DNA of 64,000 bases. It comes from Rhodococcus oxybenzonivorans (GTDB taxonomy: Bacteria > Actinomycetota > Actinomycetes > Mycobacteriales > Mycobacteriaceae). The position numbers were made by a program, and so were the translations under genes. Position 1 is the first letter of the stretch; each line of letters begins with the position of its first letter. This document shows positions 21,115-29,941 of the stretch, in pieces. Where the stretch lies: positions 186,001-250,000 of the forward strand of contig NZ_CP021354.1 of assembly GCF_003130705.1 (NCBI RefSeq), in the 5' to 3' direction. The notes below the pieces were generated by a model. The model worked only from the letters and a program-made list of their open reading frames with translations. It was not told the origin of the DNA and searched no databases.

Positions 21115-21897
21115 ATGGCCGAGATGGTCGAAAAGCCGCGAGCACCGCACACGCGGGGAGTCGCCCGCACCCTGATCACCGCATACGGAATGGTGGTCTA
21201 CGCCATATTCCTGATCGTGTTCGTGTATGCGATCGGATGGGTCGAGGGGCTCGTCGTGCCTCACACGATCGACGATGGTCCCGACGCCCCCGTCGTGGTC
21301 GCCGTGGTCATCGACCTGGCGCTATTGACGGTCTTCGCCATGCAACATTCGGTGATGGCCAGGCCCTGGTTCAAGAGACGCTGGACGAGGATCGTCCCAC
21401 AGCCGATGGAGCGCTCGACATACGTATTGTTCGCCACGGCGGCGCTGGCGCTGCTGATGTGGCAGTGGCGTCCGCTGCCCGAGCAGATCTGGAACGTCGA
21501 GAACACTTCGGTCCGCGTCGCACTGTATGCGGTGTCGCTCGGCGGATGGGCTCTCGTACTGGCGGCAACGTTCGCCATCGATCACTTCGACCTGTTCGGG
21601 TTGCGCCAGGTCCTGCGGAATCAGAGCGGTAAGTCGGCTCTTCCCAGTGCCTTTCGGACGCCGATGCTGTACCGGGTGATCCGGCACCCGCTGTACGCGG
21701 GTTTCGTGATCGCGTTCTGGGTGGCGCCGACGATGTCCTGGGGCCGACTGTTGTTCGCTGTCGGGACCACCGGGTTCATCCTGGTGGCGGTGCGCTTCGA
21801 GGAGCATGACCTGGTGGATACGTTCGGCGACGACTATCGCACCTACCGCTCGCGGGTGCCGATGCTGGTCCCGCGGATCGGCTCCCGGGCGCGGTAG
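21115..21897 (+). CDS. mddA: Methanethiol S-methyltransferase, membrane-bound NnrU/ICMT fold
   Basis: 260 residues from the ATG at 21115 with GGAGAA upstream. About five membrane segments are visible (residues ~20-45, 60-80, 105-120, 140-165, 205-230). The sequence AMQHSVMARPWFKRRW, the HFDLFGLRQV stretch and the C-terminal YRVIRHPLYAGFVIAFW with late E-E-H-D residues are the hallmarks of MddA, which methylates methanethiol to dimethyl sulfide using S-adenosylmethionine at the membrane. It follows the kinase-LuxR gene by 136 bases on the same strand. Together with the alkyl sulfatase this gives a small sulfur-themed group; other thiols or a general ICMT-like role are alternatives. Confidence 0.82.
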   Translation: MAEMVEKPRAPHTRGVARTLITAYGMVVYAIFLIVFVYAIGWVEGLVVPHTIDDGPDAPVVVAVVIDLALLTVFAMQHSVMARPWFKRRWTRIVPQPMERSTYVLFATAALALLMWQWRPLPEQIWNVENTSVRVALYAVSLGGWALVLAATFAIDHFDLFGLRQVLRNQSGKSALPSAFRTPMLYRVIRHPLYAGFVIAFWVAPTMSWGRLLFAVGTTGFILVAVRFEEHDLVDTFGDDYRTYRSRVPMLVPRIGSRAR

Positions 21898-21934
21898 CGT
21901 CAGCGGCCGCCGGCGACGGCGATGTTCCAGCCAC

Positions 21935-22741
21935 TCAGCCGACGGTTACGGGAACCCGTGTCTGCGCCACCCAGCGCCCGTGCTCGTTGGAGATGGTGAT
22001 GGAGTGGTCGAAGCAGTCGCTGATGTTGGCGGTCGTGAGAACGTCCGATACCGGGCCCTGCGCGACGATGACACCTTCCCGCACGAGAACGGCATGTGTG
22101 GTCGTGGTGGGGATTTCCTCGAGGTGGTGCGTGACAAGAATGCTGGCGCGGTCGGGGTCCTGGGCGCGCAGATCGTCGAGCGAAGTCAAAAGCTGTTCGC
22201 GCGCCGCAAGATCGAGGCCCGTCGCCGGCTCGTCGAGCAGTAAGAGTTCGGGCTCGGCCATGAGGGCGCGGGCGATCAGGGCGCGGCCGCGCTCACCCTG
22301 GGACAGGGTCGGCCACAGCAGATTCAACCGTGACCCCATCCCAAGGGCGTGGACGAGTTCCTCCGCGCGCATAACCTGCGCGTCGGTCGGTGCCCACCGC
22401 GGTGGAAACTCGGGGGTGTTGGTCAGGCCGGTGAGGACGACGTCCCGCACGGTCAGCGGCGCCCGGACCATATGGCGCGGATTCACGTGACCGATGTGCG
22501 CTCGTAATTCCCGCATGTCGACCCGGCCCAGCCGGTGACCGAGAACGTGGACGGTGCCGGCCGTGGGGTGCGCGGTTGCTCCGAGCAGCGAGAGCAACGT
22601 GCTCTTGCCTGCACCGTTGGCGCCCAACAATACCCAGTGTTCGCCGCGCCGGACCTGCAGAGTGACGTCGCGCAGGAGGAACCTACCGTCACGGACCAGG
22701 TCGACGGATTCGACCCTCACGACGGGAACGGAATTCTCCAT
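21935..22741 (-). CDS. ABC transporter ATP-binding protein (YlmA-type, orphan)
   Basis: 268 residues; ATG at 22741 with GAAAGGTGA upstream. Walker A LLGANGAGKSTLL (about 38-50), signature TLSQGERGRALIARAL, Walker B LLLLDEPATGLD and the switch histidine in LVTHHLEEI are all present. No permease or substrate-binding gene lies next to it, so its partner must be elsewhere or it works as a soluble ATPase. Convergent with mddA across a 37-base gap. Substrate unknown. Confidence 0.85.
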   Translation of the reverse strand: MENSVPVVRVESVDLVRDGRFLLRDVTLQVRRGEHWVLLGANGAGKSTLLSLLGATAHPTAGTVHVLGHRLGRVDMRELRAHIGHVNPRHMVRAPLTVRDVVLTGLTNTPEFPPRWAPTDAQVMRAEELVHALGMGSRLNLLWPTLSQGERGRALIARALMAEPELLLLDEPATGLDLAAREQLLTSLDDLRAQDPDRASILVTHHLEEIPTTTTHAVLVREGVIVAQGPVSDVLTTANISDCFDHSITISNEHGRWVAQTRVPVTVG

Positions 22742-22787
22742 TAGCTGTCACCTTTCCGCAGGATGGGTAAAACATAGGCGCTCCGCG

Positions 22788-22846
22788 CCCGTGAGTGGTT
22801 AACGAGTTTATGCACTCGCGGACCACGCACGGGCGGCGGAGCCGCC
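22788..22846 (-). terminator. Structured terminator region behind the valine-type operon
   Basis: Directly after the enoyl-CoA hydratase stop lies GGCGGC-GGA-GCCGCC (22832-22846). Next to it, CCCGTGAGTGG (22788-22798) pairs with CCACGCACGGG (22823-22833) with one mismatch, enclosing CGAG/CTCG. The two stems share bases, so they are alternative folds. They separate the operon from the ABC gene on the same strand. Confidence 0.55.
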
Positions 22847-22849
22847 TCA

Positions 22850-23626
22850 CTAGCGGTGTTTGAAGACCGGTGGGCGTTTTTCGACGAACGCGGTCATGCC
22901 TTCTTTTTGGTCTTCGGTGGCGAAGGTGGAGTGGAAGACTCGTCGTTCGAAGCGGATTCCTTCGGTGAGGGTGGTTTCGAAGGACCGGTTGACTGCTTCT
23001 TTCGCCATCATCGCGACCGGTAGCGACATGTCGGCGATGGTGGTCGCGGTCTGCAGGGCCTCGTCGAGTAGGTCCGCGGCGGGCACGATCCTCGAGACGA
23101 GTCCGGCGCGTTCGGCTTCCTCGGCGTCCATGTTCCGGCCGGTCAGGCACAGTTCCATGGCCTTGGCCTTGCCGACCGCCCGGGTCAGCCGCTGCGAGCC
23201 GCCGATCCCGGGAATGACCCCGAGTTTGATCTCGGGTTGCCCGAACTTCGCGGTGTCGGCGGCGATCAGGATGTCGCAGAGCATCGCCAACTCGCATCCA
23301 CCGCCGAGCGCGTACCCGGCGACCGCGGCGATCGTAGGCTTGCGGGCCGCGGCCACCTTGTCCCAGGCGGAGAAGAAGTCGTCGAGGTAGACGTCCATGT
23401 ACGACTTGGGTTGCATCTCCTTGATGTCCGCGCCGGCGGCGAAGGCCCGATCCGATCCGGTGATCAGGATGGCCCCGATCTCCGGATCCTTCTCCAACTC
23501 CTCCACCGCCGACACGACCTCGCGCATCAGCTGTGAGTTCAGGGCGTTGAGCGCCTTCGGACGGTGCAGGGTGATGATCCCGACCCGGCCCTTGCGGTCG
23601 AGCAGGATGGTCTCGAAGTCGGTCAC
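22850..23626 (-). CDS. Enoyl-CoA hydratase (crotonase family)
   Basis: 258 residues from a GTG at 23626 overlapping the mmsB stop (GTGA). It has [11 protein letters not shown] (oxyanion-hole strand), [15 protein letters not shown], and the catalytic pair of glutamates in [19 protein letters not shown], all typical of EchA8-like short-chain enoyl-CoA hydratases. It hydrates methacrylyl-CoA or other short 2-enoyl-CoA. It is the last gene of the four-gene coupled operon and supplies the step between isobutyryl-CoA dehydrogenase and 3-hydroxyisobutyryl-CoA hydrolase. Codons here are richer in G-ending forms than in neighbours. Confidence 0.9.
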   Translation of the reverse strand: MTDFETILLDRKGRVGIITLHRPKALNALNSQLMREVVSAVEELEKDPEIGAILITGSDRAFAAGADIKEMQPKSYMDVYLDDFFSAWDKVAAARKPTIAAVAGYALGGGCELAMLCDILIAADTAKFGQPEIKLGVIPGIGGSQRLTRAVGKAKAMELCLTGRNMDAEEAERAGLVSRIVPAADLLDEALQTATTIADMSLPVAMMAKEAVNRSFETTLTEGIRFERRVFHSTFATEDQKEGMTAFVEKRPPVFKHR

Positions 23627-24519
23627 TGGTCTCCCTTGGTAGAACGGTCGCGGATGTCGTTGATGATGGCCGAGAAGTCCTGACCACCACCACCGGCGGC
23701 GTGGAACCGGCTGTACAGTTCGGCGGCACGCAGCCCGAGGTCCGCCTCGACGCCGTTGGTCTTCAGCGCGTTCGCGGCGAGACCGAGATCCTTGTCCATC
23801 AGCGCGGCCGCGAAGCCGGGCTGGTAGTCGTTGTTGGCCGGGCTGGTCGGGACCGGTCCGGGCACCGGGCAGTTGGTGGTCAGCGCCCAACACTGGCCGG
23901 ACGCGTTGGACGCGACGTCGAACAGGGCCTGGTTGCTCAGTCCCAGCTTCTCGCCGAGGACGAATGCCTCGCTGATGGCGATCATCGACACCCCCAGAAT
24001 CATGTTGTTGCAGATCTTCGCGGCCTGACCGTTCCCCGGGTTGCCGCAGTGCACAACCTTCTTGCCCATCACCTCGAGCAGCGGCCTCGCGGACTCGAAG
24101 TCGTCCGCCGTGCCGCCGACCATGAACGCGAGGGTGCCCGCGGCCGCGCCCACGACGCCACCGGAGACGGGGGCGTCGACCGAGCGGTGCCCGGCGGTGA
24201 CGGCCTCCTCGTGCGCCGCGCGGGCGTCCGCGACGTCGATGGTGGACGAATCGATGAACAGGGTGCCCGGCTTCGCGGCCGGTAAAATCTCCTTGTACAG
24301 GCCGAGGACGAGTGTGCCGTTCGGCAGCATCGTGATCACCACCTCCGCCTCGCGGACGGCGTCGACGGCCGACTCGGCGACGGTGACACCGTCTTTGGTG
24401 GCCTGCTCGAGGGCGGCGGGCGCGAGATCGAAACCGACCACCGTGTGCCCCGCCTTGACGAGGTTGGCCGCCATCGGACCACCCATGTGGCCGAGTCCCA
24501 GAAATCCGATCGTGCTCAT
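23623..24519 (-). CDS. mmsB: 3-Hydroxyisobutyrate dehydrogenase
   Basis: 298 residues, ATG at 24519 overlapping the previous stop by four bases (ATGA). N-terminal NAD fold [42 protein letters not shown] substrate segment near residue 120; catalytic lysine in [13 protein letters not shown] near 170. It oxidises 3-hydroxyisobutyrate to methylmalonate semialdehyde in valine degradation. The semialdehyde dehydrogenase mmsA is not in this operon. Order and coupling with the hydrolase upstream match the pathway order. Confidence 0.92.
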   Translation of the reverse strand: MSTIGFLGLGHMGGPMAANLVKAGHTVVGFDLAPAALEQATKDGVTVAESAVDAVREAEVVITMLPNGTLVLGLYKEILPAAKPGTLFIDSSTIDVADARAAHEEAVTAGHRSVDAPVSGGVVGAAAGTLAFMVGGTADDFESARPLLEVMGKKVVHCGNPGNGQAAKICNNMILGVSMIAISEAFVLGEKLGLSNQALFDVASNASGQCWALTTNCPVPGPVPTSPANNDYQPGFAAALMDKDLGLAANALKTNGVEADLGLRAAELYSRFHAAGGGGQDFSAIINDIRDRSTKGDQ

Positions 24520-25649
24520 GATGCAGTCCCTCCTGGACGCGTGTCGCTGGTCGAAGCCGCTGCCGGGACGGCTGCGGCTGTCGGGGCGGGGGTGGGTGGG
24601 GTGAGGCCGAGTTCGAGGTTCCCGAGCGGGGCGAAGAACGCGTCGACGTCCTCGTCGGTCACCTCGTCGATCGTGGCGGGTGACCACTGCGGGTTGCGGT
24701 CCTTGTCCACGACCTGCGCCCGGATGCCCTCGACGAGATCAGGGGAGCTCAGGCAGGCGACGGACACCCGGAACTCCTCGTTCAGCACTTCTTCGAGGCT
24801 GCCCGCCGCCCGGGCCCGGCGCAACGACCGTAGGGTGACCGCGCACGCGGTCGGCGACTTCGACAGGATCTGCTCGGCCGCCTTCTGAGCCTCGGGCACC
24901 CCGCTGCCGCGCAGGCGGGCGACGATCTCGGGAACACTGCCCGCGGAGTACGCGGCGTCGATCCACCCCTGCTGGCCCAGCAACTCCGAGGGCGGGGCGG
25001 GTTCGGTGAACCGGGCGAGGGCCTCGTCGACCGAGGTCTGCGCGAGTGCCTCGATAAAGCTGTCGATCTTCTCCGAGGGGATGTAGTGGTCGGCGAATCC
25101 GCACGCGATCGCGTCCCCGGCACTGAGGCGGGCGGTGGTCAACGCGATGTGGGTGCCCAACTCCCCGGGGGTGCGGGCCAACAGGTAGGTGCCGCCGACG
25201 TCGGGGACGAACCCGATCCCGGTCTCGGGCATCCCGATCATCGACCGTTCGGTGACGATCCGGACGCTGCCGTGCGCGGAGACCCCGACGCCGCCGCCCA
25301 TCACGATGCCGTCCATGATCGCCACATACGGTTTCCGGTAGTTCGCGATGGCCGCGTTCAGGATGTACTCCTCGCGCCAGAACTCCCGCGACCCGGTGCC
25401 GCCCTCTTGGGCGTCGTGGTAGATCGACACGATGTCGCCGCCCGCGCACAGGCCCCGTTCACCGGCCCCGGTGAGCAGCACCGCCCGCAACCGATCATCG
25501 TCGGACCATGCGGCCAGGGCTGCCGCGATCTGCCGCACCATCGAGTGGTTGAGGGCGTTGATCGCCTTGGGCCGATTCAGCACGATCCGGCCCACACCGC
25601 CGCTCGTGTCGATCAGGACCTCGGGGGTCGTGGTGGTTGTCTCGCTCAT
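24516..25649 (-). CDS. 3-Hydroxyisobutyryl-CoA hydrolase
   Basis: 377 residues from the ATG at 25649, overlapping the acyl-CoA dehydrogenase stop (ATGA). The crotonase-fold motifs of the hydrolase branch are visible: [55 protein letters not shown], and the longer C-terminal part [27 protein letters not shown]. It frees 3-hydroxyisobutyrate from CoA. The last ~28 residues are an Ala/Pro/Thr-rich tail that is unusual for the family and may be a flexible extension. Confidence 0.9.
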   Translation of the reverse strand: MSETTTTTPEVLIDTSGGVGRIVLNRPKAINALNHSMVRQIAAALAAWSDDDRLRAVLLTGAGERGLCAGGDIVSIYHDAQEGGTGSREFWREEYILNAAIANYRKPYVAIMDGIVMGGGVGVSAHGSVRIVTERSMIGMPETGIGFVPDVGGTYLLARTPGELGTHIALTTARLSAGDAIACGFADHYIPSEKIDSFIEALAQTSVDEALARFTEPAPPSELLGQQGWIDAAYSAGSVPEIVARLRGSGVPEAQKAAEQILSKSPTACAVTLRSLRRARAAGSLEEVLNEEFRVSVACLSSPDLVEGIRAQVVDKDRNPQWSPATIDEVTDEDVDAFFAPLGNLELGLTPPTPAPTAAAVPAAASTSDTRPGGTAS

Positions 25650-26809
25650 GCCGCTCCTTGTTTTCCGTGTCCGGCGCCTCCGACGATGCTGCGGGCGATG
25701 ACGACCCGCATGATCTCGTTGCTGCCCTCGAGGATCTGGTGCACCCGCAGATCCCGGACGATCTTCTCGATGCCGTACTCGGCCAGATAGCCATACCCGC
25801 CGTGCAGTTGCAGCGCCCGGTTGGCGACCTCGAAACCGGTGTCGGTGGCGAACCGCTTCGCCATCGCACACAGCTCCACCACCTCCGGAGCCCCCTCGTC
25901 GAGGGCGGCCGCGGCCCGCCACAACAGGGTGCGGGCCGCCTCGAGTTCGGTGCGCATGTCGGCGAGCTGGAACTGCAACGCCTGCGAGTCGAGCAGCGGC
26001 GCACCGAACGCCTTCCGGTCCGCGAGATACGCGACCGCCTTCTCCAGCGCCGCCTGCCCACCGCCGACCGAGCACGCCGCGATGTTGAGCCGGCCCCCGT
26101 TCAAACCGGCCATCGCGATCCGGAACCCGCCCCCCTCGGTGCCGAGGAGGTTCGCCGCCGGCACCCGCACATCCTCGAAGATCACCTGCCGGGTCGGTTG
26201 GGCGTTCCAGCCCATCTTCACCTCGTTCGGCCCGAACGAGAGCCCCGCCGACTCCTTCGGAACGATGAACGCGGAAATCCCCTTCGGCCCGCTGTCTCCC
26301 GTGCGGGCCATCACCACATACACATCCGACGTCCCCGCCCCGGAAATGAACTGCTTGACCCCGTTCAGGACGTAAGCGTCACCGTCGCGGACCGCCCGGG
26401 TGCTCAACGCCGCCGCATCCGACCCGGCACCCGGCTCGGTCAGGCAGTAACTACCCAACTGATCCATCGCACACAACCCCGGCACGAACGCACGGCGCTG
26501 CTCCTCGGTGCCGAACCTGTCGATCATCCACGTCACCATGTTGTGGATCGAGATATACGCGGCGATCGACGGACACCCCCTCGCGAGCTGCTCGAAGATC
26601 CGGGCCGCGTCCACCCGGCTCAACTCCGAGCCACCCACATCCTCCCGAATGTAGATCCCACCCATCCCCAACGACGCCGCCTTACGCAGCACATCCACCG
26701 GAAAATGCTTGGACTGATCCCACTCCACGGCAAACGGCGCCAAATGCTCGGCCGCGAAGTCACGGGCCGTCTCACTGATCGCCCGCTCGTCATCGGTCAA
26801 GGTAAACAT
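25646..26809 (-). CDS. Isobutyryl-CoA dehydrogenase (acyl-CoA dehydrogenase)
   Basis: 387 residues from the ATG at 26809 (GAAAGG ten bases upstream); an in-frame upstream extension lacks a ribosome site. YCLTEPGAGSDAAALST flavin motif, KQFISGAG, and C-terminal HGGYGYLAEYGIEKIVRD with catalytic base Glu361 in LEGSNEIMR. Length and position at the head of the hydrolase-mmsB-hydratase operon point to isobutyryl-CoA as substrate (valine), though other short branched acyl-CoA are possible. Divergent to a MarR gene. Confidence 0.9.
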   Translation of the reverse strand: MFTLTDDERAISETARDFAAEHLAPFAVEWDQSKHFPVDVLRKAASLGMGGIYIREDVGGSELSRVDAARIFEQLARGCPSIAAYISIHNMVTWMIDRFGTEEQRRAFVPGLCAMDQLGSYCLTEPGAGSDAAALSTRAVRDGDAYVLNGVKQFISGAGTSDVYVVMARTGDSGPKGISAFIVPKESAGLSFGPNEVKMGWNAQPTRQVIFEDVRVPAANLLGTEGGGFRIAMAGLNGGRLNIAACSVGGGQAALEKAVAYLADRKAFGAPLLDSQALQFQLADMRTELEAARTLLWRAAAALDEGAPEVVELCAMAKRFATDTGFEVANRALQLHGGYGYLAEYGIEKIVRDLRVHQILEGSNEIMRVVIARSIVGGAGHGKQGAA

Positions 26810-26845
26810 ACGATTCGACCCTTTCAGATCGGAGAAGTTGGAAGT

Positions 26846-26851
26846 ACTATA
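26846..26851 (-). promoter_or_regulatory. Candidate -10 element of the valine-type operon
   Basis: TATAGT on the minus strand, about 37 bases before the dehydrogenase start, inside a gap of 228 bases shared with the MarR gene. No matching -35 is clear. The gap also holds a purine-rich AAAAAGGAG at the MarR start. Confidence 0.35.
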
Positions 26852-27037
26852 GTTGGACATCCACGAACATTGCTAGTCCTCGTCCGGCACGGGCGGCGAA
26901 AAGCCGGATCCTCCGAGTGTGGGATGGGAAGTCGTCCCGGAGGTCGGAGTGCAGGGCAATTGGTCTCATTTGGGTCGATTGCCGGCCACTGGCGTGCAGT
27001 TCGTCGACTCGAGCATTGGTGAAAAAGGAGACCTTTC

Positions 27038-27580
27038 GTGACCGCTACGGAACCGGCAGCAACAGAGCAATCCTGTTCTGATGCAACGGAATTTTCGGGG
27101 ACAGCACTGATCGCGGCGGTCCTGCAGACGCAAAAACTGATCGTTCGCAAGCTTGATGCCACCCTCAGTCCGTTCAAGCTGTCCTTTCCACGGTACGAGG
27201 TTCTGTCGCTGGTCGACGCGGCACCGAATGGAGTCATATCCACAGCGCTTCTGTGCCGCACCCTGGACCGGCATCCCACCACGATCACGTCCTTGATCGA
27301 CGGACTCGAGCGCACCGGGTTGGTCACCCGTTCGACCAACCCCGTCGACCGACGCGAGACCCTCGTGACCATCACCGATCGTGGGCGGGCTGCGGCGGTG
27401 TCGGCCGCACGGGTCGTCGACGATGTCTCCGCCGTGGATCCTGAAGTGCTGCGTCGTCTGAGCATCGACCTGCACACGCTGCTTGTCGCAACTTCGCATA
27501 CACAAGCACGGCAAGGCACCGCGCCGTCGGCTCACACCGCCGAGAGCGTTCGGGGGAACGGCCACGATGACCAGCGCTGA
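27038..27580 (+). CDS. MarR-family transcriptional regulator
   Basis: 180 residues from a GTG at 27038 with AAAAAGGAG upstream. The winged helix is seen as LSFPRYEVLSLVDAAP, STALLCRTLDRHPTTITSLI and the wing NPVDRRETLVTITDRGRAA. MarR proteins act as ligand-responsive dimers on nearby palindromes. It is divergent to the isobutyryl-CoA dehydrogenase operon and overlaps the LysR gene by 14 bases, so both regulators are made from one mRNA. Likely controls the operon and itself (inference). Confidence 0.85.
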   Translation: MTATEPAATEQSCSDATEFSGTALIAAVLQTQKLIVRKLDATLSPFKLSFPRYEVLSLVDAAPNGVISTALLCRTLDRHPTTITSLIDGLERTGLVTRSTNPVDRRETLVTITDRGRAAAVSAARVVDDVSAVDPEVLRRLSIDLHTLLVATSHTQARQGTAPSAHTAESVRGNGHDDQR

Positions 27581-28592
27581 CGGCCACGACGGTCGGCACG
27601 AGCAGGCATCGGAGAAGGGCAATGCCGAGGCCGCCCCGCCGGTCACGATCGATGCGAGAGGCATTCGATCCGATGACCTTCGGTATTTGCTCGCGGTCGC
27701 GCGGAGCGGACGCCGTCGATCGGCGGCAAAGGACCTGGGTGTCGACCACACCACTGTCTCGCGGCGTGTCAATGCACTGGAGAAGGCTCTAGGAGTTCGT
27801 CTGCTACAGCGCAGCGCGGACGGCTGGGAATTGACCGACGTCGGGCGATCCGTCGCAGAAAAGGCCCGGCTCATCGAGGAAGCAGTCCAGGAAACCGCGG
27901 ATGTGGTCGCCGGTATCAGTGAAAATACGCTCCGCGGCACAATTCGCGTCACTGCACCGGACGGGTTCGGACCGATGTTCGTCGCCCCGGCCCTGGCTAA
28001 ACTTCGCATGAACCACCCCAATCTCGTTGTGGAACTCATCACCGCAACAAGGCAACTGAATCTGCAACCGGCGGGATTCGATATTGCCGTCGCTGTCGGA
28101 ACCCCGATCAGCAGTCGGCTTGTCTCGGAACGTATCTGCCAATACTCGCTAGGCCTGTACGCCAGCGAACAATATCTACGTGATCAGGGTGAACCCGCCA
28201 CCATGGACGAGCTGACAGCCCACCCGCTGATCTTCTTCGTCGACTCCCTCTTGCAAGTGGGAGACCTCGACCTCGAGCGGCACCTGCCCGGCGTGACCGC
28301 TAAATTCATGTCCACGAACATCTTTGCCCACGTTTCGGCAACACGCGCCGGCGGCGGTATCGGTTTGCTTCCCGCATTCATGGCCGACCAGCATCCCGAC
28401 CTTCGCCGGGTGATGGCCGACCTGGTCGACGTCCGCCTCTCCTTCTCCATCGCGGCGCGCAGGGCAAGCCTGACAAATCCGGCCGTGCAAGCAGTTCGAC
28501 GCGTACTCCAAGAAGAGATCCTCAGCCGCCGAGACGAATTGCTCCCGGAACCGCGACACCCGAAGCCCGCAGGCCCCGACACATCGCAGTGA
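27567..28592 (+). CDS. LysR-family transcriptional regulator
   Basis: 341 residues from the ATG at 27567, overlapping marR. After a ~30-residue hydrophilic leader comes the LysR helix-turn-helix: DDLRYLLAVARSGRRRSAAKD split with HTTVSRRVNALEKALGVRLL (residues ~40-85). The remaining part is the periplasmic-binding-type effector domain (GTIRVTAPDGFGPMFVAPAL to the end). Many members sense small acids. A LysR and MarR pair translated together is uncommon and suggests two inputs on the valine-type operon or on the convergent CaiB/aldehyde dehydrogenase genes (inference). Confidence 0.87.
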   Translation: MTSADGHDGRHEQASEKGNAEAAPPVTIDARGIRSDDLRYLLAVARSGRRRSAAKDLGVDHTTVSRRVNALEKALGVRLLQRSADGWELTDVGRSVAEKARLIEEAVQETADVVAGISENTLRGTIRVTAPDGFGPMFVAPALAKLRMNHPNLVVELITATRQLNLQPAGFDIAVAVGTPISSRLVSERICQYSLGLYASEQYLRDQGEPATMDELTAHPLIFFVDSLLQVGDLDLERHLPGVTAKFMSTNIFAHVSATRAGGGIGLLPAFMADQHPDLRRVMADLVDVRLSFSIAARRASLTNPAVQAVRRVLQEEILSRRDELLPEPRHPKPAGPDTSQ

Positions 28593-28641
28593 CACGCGCC
28601 CCCTCGTGATCGGTGGCAGGGTGGGGCGCCGTATGGACGAT

Positions 28642-28666
28642 GTTGCAGGACACTGTCTCCTGCAAC
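28642..28666. terminator. Inverted repeat between convergent LysR and CaiB genes
   Basis: GTTGCAGGA and TCCTGCAAC form a perfect 9-bp stem with a seven-base loop, in the 98-base gap between two gene ends. A shared terminator is most likely; an operator role cannot be excluded. Confidence 0.6.
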
Positions 28667-28690
28667 GCCGCCCACCGACTACCGCATCTG

Positions 28691-29905
28691 TTACGCCCGC
28701 GTGGTGACCTCGGAGTCGAACTGGTCGACCAGACTGCCACTGCCGATCCAGTCGAGGATCTGCTCGGTGTGCTGACCGAGAACCGGAGGGGCAGCGTGCT
28801 GAGTACGGACCAATGACTGTCCGTCCGCGGTTTCCATTCGCAGCGAGGGACCCGGTAATTGCACCGGCCCGACCACTGGGTGGTCGACCTCGAGGAGGAG
28901 TCCCTGGCTACGGGTTTGTTCCCATTCGTAGACCTCGTCGATGGTGCGGATCGATCCCGCAGGCACACCGGCTGTTTCGAGGGCGGCGAGGACTTCGGCC
29001 CTGGTGCGGTTGGTGAAGTCCGCTTCGATAGCGGCGATGAGCGTGTCGCGGTTGGCAACCCGGTCCCGGTTGACGGTGAACCGGGGGTCATCCGCCGACA
29101 GCCCGGCGACGGGAGCGAATTTCGCCCAGATCGCCTCACTGCCGACCGCGATCTGCACGTATCCGTCGCCGCACCGGAAGCTGCCGTACGGTGCGATCTG
29201 GGGGTGGTGGTTGCCGGACCGCTGCGCGACCTGTCCGCCGACCGTCCACTTGGTGCCCTGGAAGGTGTGGGCACTGACCGCCGCGGCCAGCAGCGACGTG
29301 CGCACCACCATGCCTTTGCCGGTCTTTTCCCGGGATGCCAGCGCCGCCGACACCCCCGCGGTTCCGTGCACGCCGGCGAGGACGTCCGCGATCGGCACCC
29401 CGATACGGGTGGGCTCGCCGTCCGGGGTTCCGGTCACGGACATCAGGCCGGCCTCGCCCTGGGCGATCTGGTCGTAGCCGGCGCGGGATCCTTCCGGGCC
29501 GTCGTGGCCGAATCCGGTGATCGACAACGTGATCAGCCGTGGATTGAGCTCCTCGAGCACGTCGGTCGGAAAGCCGAGGCGGTCGAAGGCTCCGGGCCGG
29601 AGGTTCTCGATCAGCACGTCCGCCCGCCGGATCAGCCTGCGCAGCGCCTCGCGCCCGTCCTCGCTCTTGAGGTCGAGGACGATCGATTCCTTGTTCCGGT
29701 TCGCCGACATGAAGTACGACGACTGCGGGTCGTCTTGCGGCCCGACGAACGGCGGTCCCCAGGTGCGGGAGTCGTCGCCGGTGCCGGGGGCTTCGACCTT
29801 GATCACCCGGGCCCCGAGATCGCCGAGCATCATGGCGGCGATCGGGCCGGCAAGCGCACGGGAAAGGTCGAGCACGAGGATGTCGTTCAGTGGTCCGACA
29901 GTCAT
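28691..29905 (-). CDS. CaiB/BaiF family CoA-transferase (class III)
   Basis: 404 residues, ATG at 29905. Family motifs: VLDLSRALAGPIAAMMLGDLG near the start, SANRNKESIVLDLKS, ADVLIENLRPGAFDRLG, and the catalytic aspartate (Asp145) in RAGYDQIAQGE. Class III enzymes move CoA between acids through an aspartyl anhydride. It follows the aldehyde dehydrogenase gene by 36 bases on the same strand; an aldehyde oxidised to an acid could then be activated by CoA transfer (inference). Confidence 0.9.
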   Translation of the reverse strand: MTVGPLNDILVLDLSRALAGPIAAMMLGDLGARVIKVEAPGTGDDSRTWGPPFVGPQDDPQSSYFMSANRNKESIVLDLKSEDGREALRRLIRRADVLIENLRPGAFDRLGFPTDVLEELNPRLITLSITGFGHDGPEGSRAGYDQIAQGEAGLMSVTGTPDGEPTRIGVPIADVLAGVHGTAGVSAALASREKTGKGMVVRTSLLAAAVSAHTFQGTKWTVGGQVAQRSGNHHPQIAPYGSFRCGDGYVQIAVGSEAIWAKFAPVAGLSADDPRFTVNRDRVANRDTLIAAIEADFTNRTRAEVLAALETAGVPAGSIRTIDEVYEWEQTRSQGLLLEVDHPVVGPVQLPGPSLRMETADGQSLVRTQHAAPPVLGQHTEQILDWIGSGSLVDQFDSEVTTRA

Positions 29906-29941
29906 GGAATTCCGTTCAGTCCAGAGTAAGGAAGCGAGGGG

